Shown here: in pieces, positions 59,946-64,000 of the stretch
How positions within the stretch are numbered: position 1 is the stretch's first letter
Layout: every line of letters starts with the position of its first letter
Assembly (NCBI RefSeq): GCF_014356525.2
Contig: NC_052505.1
Location: 53,305,879 to 53,369,878, forward strand
DNA length: 64,000 nucleotides
Direction: 5' to 3'
Origin: Nilaparvata lugens
Lineage: Eukaryota > Arthropoda > Insecta > Hemiptera > Delphacidae
The notes under the pieces: generated by a model
What the model was told of the DNA's origin: nothing
The model's input: the letters and a program-made list of their open reading frames with translations, nothing else
The model's database searches: none
Program-made: the position numbers and the translations under genes

Positions 59946-62325
59946 CAGCTGGGTACCAATCAACTACACTTCAACTCCAAAATACCGTTTTGTGTCTTCA
60001 GACAACAAGTTACAAATAAACTTAAGAACTCAAAACGGATGTACTATCGTAATAAAATTGAACCAGTGCCAAAATGATCCTAAATTGTTTTGGAAGCTGA
60101 TAAACGAGTTAGGAGAAAGAAATGTGAAAAAGGATAGCTTTCCATTGGATAAATTTTTGTCCAATTCACCACATACACCTATCACTGTCTGCAGAGATGT
60201 AGCAAATTATTTCAACATTTTTTTTGCTGCAGTAGGAGAGAATCTAGCTCGTTCGATCGATTCAGGTGGTGCTCTGATAGTGAATGATACTGACTATGTT
60301 GTAGACACAGAATTTGCGTTTCATCCTGTTTCTGAGCGGGACGTGTTAAGGTGTGTGACCGCACTAAGAGGTGGTTCGGCGCCTGGTTACGACCGGATCC
60401 CGGCCTGCCTTCTTAAAGATAATATCCATATAATCCTTGAACCTCTCCTTCATATAATAAATCTGAGTTTGTCAAACGGAGTTTTTCCTGATATCTATAA
60501 GATTGCCAAAGTTTTTCCACTTTATAAAACAGGCTGTTTTTCAGATAAAAATAATTACAGACCGATTTCTCTACTGATAGTTTTCTCCAAAATTCTAGAG
60601 AAAATTGCCAAGGAGCAACTTGTTGCTTACTTAACATTGAATAACATTATTACAGACCGGCAATATGGCTTTAGGAGTGACAGATGTGTTTCTGATGTGA
60701 TGTTTGATGTGAACAAAGCTTTGCATAGTGCTGTGTCAGGTGATATGAAGGCTTTGATGATATTTCTTGATCTCAAAAAAGCCTTCGATAGTGTTGACAG
60801 AGATAAGTTGATTGATAAATTGAGAGCAATAGGAATTGTGGGTAAGGCAATTGACTGGTTTTCCAGCTACCTTACAAACAGACAGCAATATGTATCTATA
60901 TGTGGGGCAGAGGGAGAGAAGCTACCAATCAATTTTGGGGTTGTTCAGGGAAGTACCCTGGGCCCAATACTTCAATTTATATTAATAATATCTCTCGGTT
61001 AACTTTGAATGGCGAAATTTTCCTTTTCGCTTATGATACTTTAATACTTGTTCAGGGAAGCACTTGGCTTGAAACCAAAAACAGAGCTTTATCTGATCTA
61101 CTTATTGTTAAAAAATGGCTTGATCAAAATATATTATCACTAAATATATCTAAAACCAAGTTCATGCCAATTGCATTAACCCATACAACTGATTACAATC
61201 TAGAGGATCTTAAAATTCATAATTGTAATGACTTTTTAAATAATTCGTGCAGATGTCAAAGTATTGAACAAGTTTTCTCATATAAGTATCTGGGCGTCAT
61301 ATTTGATTCCAGACTTAAGTGGATACAACATATTGACTTCCAATTGAAAACCTTACGTAAATATATATTTGCATTCAGGCAGCTTGGAGAAATTCTCAAT
61401 TTTAACGAACTTAAAGCAGCTTATTTTGCCTTTGTACAGTCTCGCCTCTCATATGGCATCTTAGCATGGGGAGCAGCCTACCGCACCCATCTAAGAAGAC
61501 TAGAAATTATTCAAAAAGCAATCCTTAAAGCTGGCTTTCGTAAATGTCGAAGATACCCCTCATCTTTATTATTTCAGGAAATTAGAGTTCTACCCTTGAA
61601 AAAATTATACATAAAGGATTTATTCACTCATGTTTATAAACATTTTGGTTCAATTTTAATACCATCTCTACATTCTCACAACACGAGATATGCAGCCACA
61701 GTTGGGATCAGATCTATCCAGCTGACAAGATCCTTCTCAACAACAAATTGCTTCTTCCTATCTCAAGTAATATATCGTAATTATAAAAGATTATTTCCGC
61801 AAAATAACATTTTTTCAGCAGTAAGTCTTCCAATTTACAAAAAAAGATTGAAATATTGGTTGTTTGAAATAAGTGAGGAGGAGACTGTGGCTCTGGTCTT
61901 GGCGGGCGGCGGACTCACCTGACTGCAAAATTAACATGACTTTTACTGACTCTATACTAATACTGACTGACTCTATACGATACAGACTGGCTATATACGA
62001 TACAGACGGACTTTACAATACAGAATGACTTTCTGCGATACAAAACTATGACATTCATTTGAATGAAATTACCCTCATAAATTGAATTAATTTTGCCTCT
62101 CTTTCTTCTCCCCTTCATAAGGATTCACTATACCTACTTGAAATTTCAACTCGAGTCTACGCACAGGCCACAGTGCCCATGTAGACTCATTCCATAACCT
62201 ATAATATGGAAACTTAATTTAAGTACATAATTATTCGTATTTTATATTTTATATTATTCATCATTTGTGTACTTACTGTATTTTGGAATAAAAAATATTC
62301 TTGATTGATTGATTGAATACCAGTA
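59946..62325 (+). pseudogene. CR1/Jockey-type LINE, 5'-truncated and frameshifted
   Basis: Contains NKLKNSKRMYYRNKI then QNDPKLFWKLINELG (pre-RT region, frameshift near 60065), NYRPISLLIVFSKILEKI, FLDLKKAFDSVDRDKL (motif A), GVVQGSTLGPIL (motif B), a second frameshift near 60970, YINNISRL, and the post-RT region to a stop at 61920-61922. The catalytic box reads LFAYDTLIL: the first Asp of F-A-D-D is Tyr (TAT, 61032-61034). The endonuclease domain is absent. A ~400-bp 3' UTR with short tandem 'gactctatac(g/t)ata' motifs ends in 'attcttgattgattgattga' (to about 62325), a tetranucleotide tail typical of this LINE group. The Met at 59992 is not a real start. Confidence 0.85.
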
Positions 62326-62837
62326 CACAATAATTTATCACGGGGTGATGTGTTTATTACAGCTGGGAACTTTAGATGCTAAATCATATTATCACAATAT
62401 GATCTTGAATCATGATCATCTTTTCGTTCTTCAGTAGCCACTCGGCCGAAAATTTCGAAAACATATGTCTGTAAAATGCATTAATAAATAATTATTATTA
62501 TTAGCCCCCCTATTGAAATTTCTGTTCAGAAACCATCCCCAATATTCAGACAACATATTCCCAAAGTTTCATGCCTTCATGTCAAGTAGTTTTCAAGTCT
62601 ACAGGGAACAAACAGACATTCATTTTTTCATAAATGGATTTCCATTCGGCTCAAAAAAAAGCCTCTCTAAATGAAGGTAGAATGATTAGGGTTCAGTTCT
62701 GTTGTTTTAACATTTTTTCAAATCACTTTCAAAAAGTTCATGTAGTACCTACTATTGTGTTTGAGACACTTTTGGCGCTATCATAGTTTCACCACTATTC
62801 TGTTCCACAGTTCTATCTCTTGCAGTCGTTAACTATA
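62326..62837. other. No recognisable feature
   Basis: AT-rich sequence between LINE tail and Helitron. Confidence 0.4.
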
Positions 62838-63058
62838 TCTATAATAATTATATAAAGTAAAGCTGGCTCATGCACGTACGGGATAGGAAAATTATGTTTG
62901 ACGCATCATCACGTCTGAAATACTGGACTAATTAACTTGAAATTTTGCTTATAGATTCTTAATTAACCAAGGATGTTTATAGACCTATTCTCAACTCTTC
63001 AAAATTTTATTACGTCAAGTTTTAAAATAGATCCTTGCGAAGCACGGGTTCTTGCTAG
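62838..63058 (+). mobile_element. Non-autonomous Helitron, family D, short copy
   Basis: TCTATAATAATTATATAAAG at the 5' end after A (62837); 3' end 'gttcttgCTAG' before T (63059). The 3' hairpin CCTTGCGAAGCACGGG and internal blocks ('aaattatgtttgacgcat', 'acttgaaattttgc') match 12897-13410. At 221 bp it lacks the middle of that copy. Confidence 0.75.
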
Positions 63059-63203
63059 TGATTTTATATGATACGAAATTTATATGTATTCATAACATCA
63101 GATTAAAATGAAAAAACTGCTCATCAAAACGTGTTTGATTAAACGTCTGAATGGAAATCTATTCATAAAGCCGGTTTGCATTCTTTCCAGAATGAAAATT
63201 AAC
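63059..63203. other. No recognisable feature
   Basis: Short AT-rich gap. Confidence 0.4.
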
Positions 63204-63440
63204 TAGTAGTTCTGCGAACAGTAGACTTCGCTCATAAATACAACTTTCAAATCAATGAAAAGGGCCAATAAGAAAGTACAGTATATTGTGATGATTTAGC
63301 CATGTCATCTATTATTTTTTCCATTAAAAGTGCTAGAGACATTTCCAGGGACACCGGACTTATAAATGTCTATCAAGGAGGTACCTTTACATCGTCCCCA
63401 TATCTAAAATATTAACATATATTACAACTTTTGAAACAAT
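63204..63440 (-). repeat. Interspersed repeat with CTAG end (family F2), copy 2
   Basis: Opens CTAGTAGTTCTGCGAACAG and is colinear with 52110-52355, with scattered substitutions and small indels. Confidence 0.6.
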
Positions 63441-64000
63441 TTATTAAACCATTATTAAGAAATTGGTCAAGTGACGGAAAAATGGAAACAACTCTAGTAA
63501 ATAGTATAATATAAAACTGGGATAGAAAAATAATAGAATTATAATTAAGAAAAGTTGGATGAACGAACTATATATCAATAAGTAATGGAGCAGATCGAAT
63601 TAAGATTTATAATTAAGCAGAATAATTAATTGAAACCTGAGCCTCCATATCTTCATGATCATTTAAAAACATTAATCTGAAGATGCAAATGTGAAGGTGA
63701 TAGATATTTAACAAGAATAGTTTTTTGAATAATATACAATGAATGTTGGAGGTCATAGATTGAGGAAAATTTGATCACATTCAGGAGAATCATTGAGATT
63801 GAGGTGAACGAGAAGGAGTAAAGAGGAAGTCACCTGGTAGCCATTTTAAAGAAGATATTCATAATTCGGAATCAAAAGAAATTATTGATATCACTTGTTG
63901 AACTTAAATTGATGTTGTGTGGGACTTTTCTATATTTAAAAAAACAATGTTTTATTAATTTTGTTAACGCTTTAATTTTCACAATTGCAGTCCTGTAATT
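63441..64000. other. No recognisable feature
   Basis: AT-rich to the end of the window; no gene seen. Confidence 0.4.

Noticed and set aside
59992..60060. Start of the LINE frame as a genuine protein N-terminus
   Set aside because: The conserved pre-RT residues (NKLKNSKRMYYRNKI) are in another frame here; a frameshift near 60065 joins them, so the apparent start is artificial.

Overview
This is animal nuclear DNA, almost certainly an insect. It is AT-rich, full of simple repeats and layered transposable elements, and nearly free of long coding frames. The clearest host signal is an exon at 19-218 (minus strand) of a Dpr-type immunoglobulin cell-surface protein, an arthropod neuronal recognition family with very long introns. 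Everything above 219 is therefore probably a 5' intron or upstream flank of that gene. The element mix (Penelope-like, CR1/Jockey LINEs, mariner, PIF/Harbinger, Helitrons) fits a hemipteran such as a planthopper, but species is inference only.

Layout. 1-9 kb: the dpr exon, pyrimidine- and purine-rich stretches, a LINE 3' remnant, a microsatellite-centred repeat and a Tc1/mariner remnant. 9-14 kb: a tRNA-Lys-derived SINE and three non-autonomous Helitrons. 14-20 kb: mostly unassigned, with a CRE/CCAAT/octamer cluster near 18.6 kb. 20-24 kb: two decayed Penelope-like elements facing each other inside inverted arms. 24-28 kb: further copies of the microsatellite-centred repeat and a LINE. 31.5-39 kb: a 2.7-kb unit present two and a third times, with a broken Harbinger between the second and third copies. 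39-41.5 kb: an unrecognised 311-codon open frame and a putative first exon behind a perfect RFX X-box. 41.8-46.3 kb: a 4.5-kb foldback element containing a nested Helitron. 46.6-47.5 kb: an internally deleted mariner with 183-bp terminal inverted repeats. 48.1-48.6 kb: a structured palindrome beside a putative first coding exon. 50-51.6 kb: a 1.5-kb hairpin. 52-64 kb: more Helitrons, microsatellites and a frameshifted LINE.

How things fit together. No operon or pathway is visible. Host-gene candidates are a dpr exon (minus), a short exon at 41390 (plus), an exon at 48399 (plus), a possible exon at 47540 (minus) and the 311-codon frame (minus). The rest is mobile DNA. Nested insertions allow some relative dating: the Helitron at 45004-45670 is younger than the foldback arm it interrupts. 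Repeat copies within the window were compared by eye. Boundaries given without a terminal signature are approximate.
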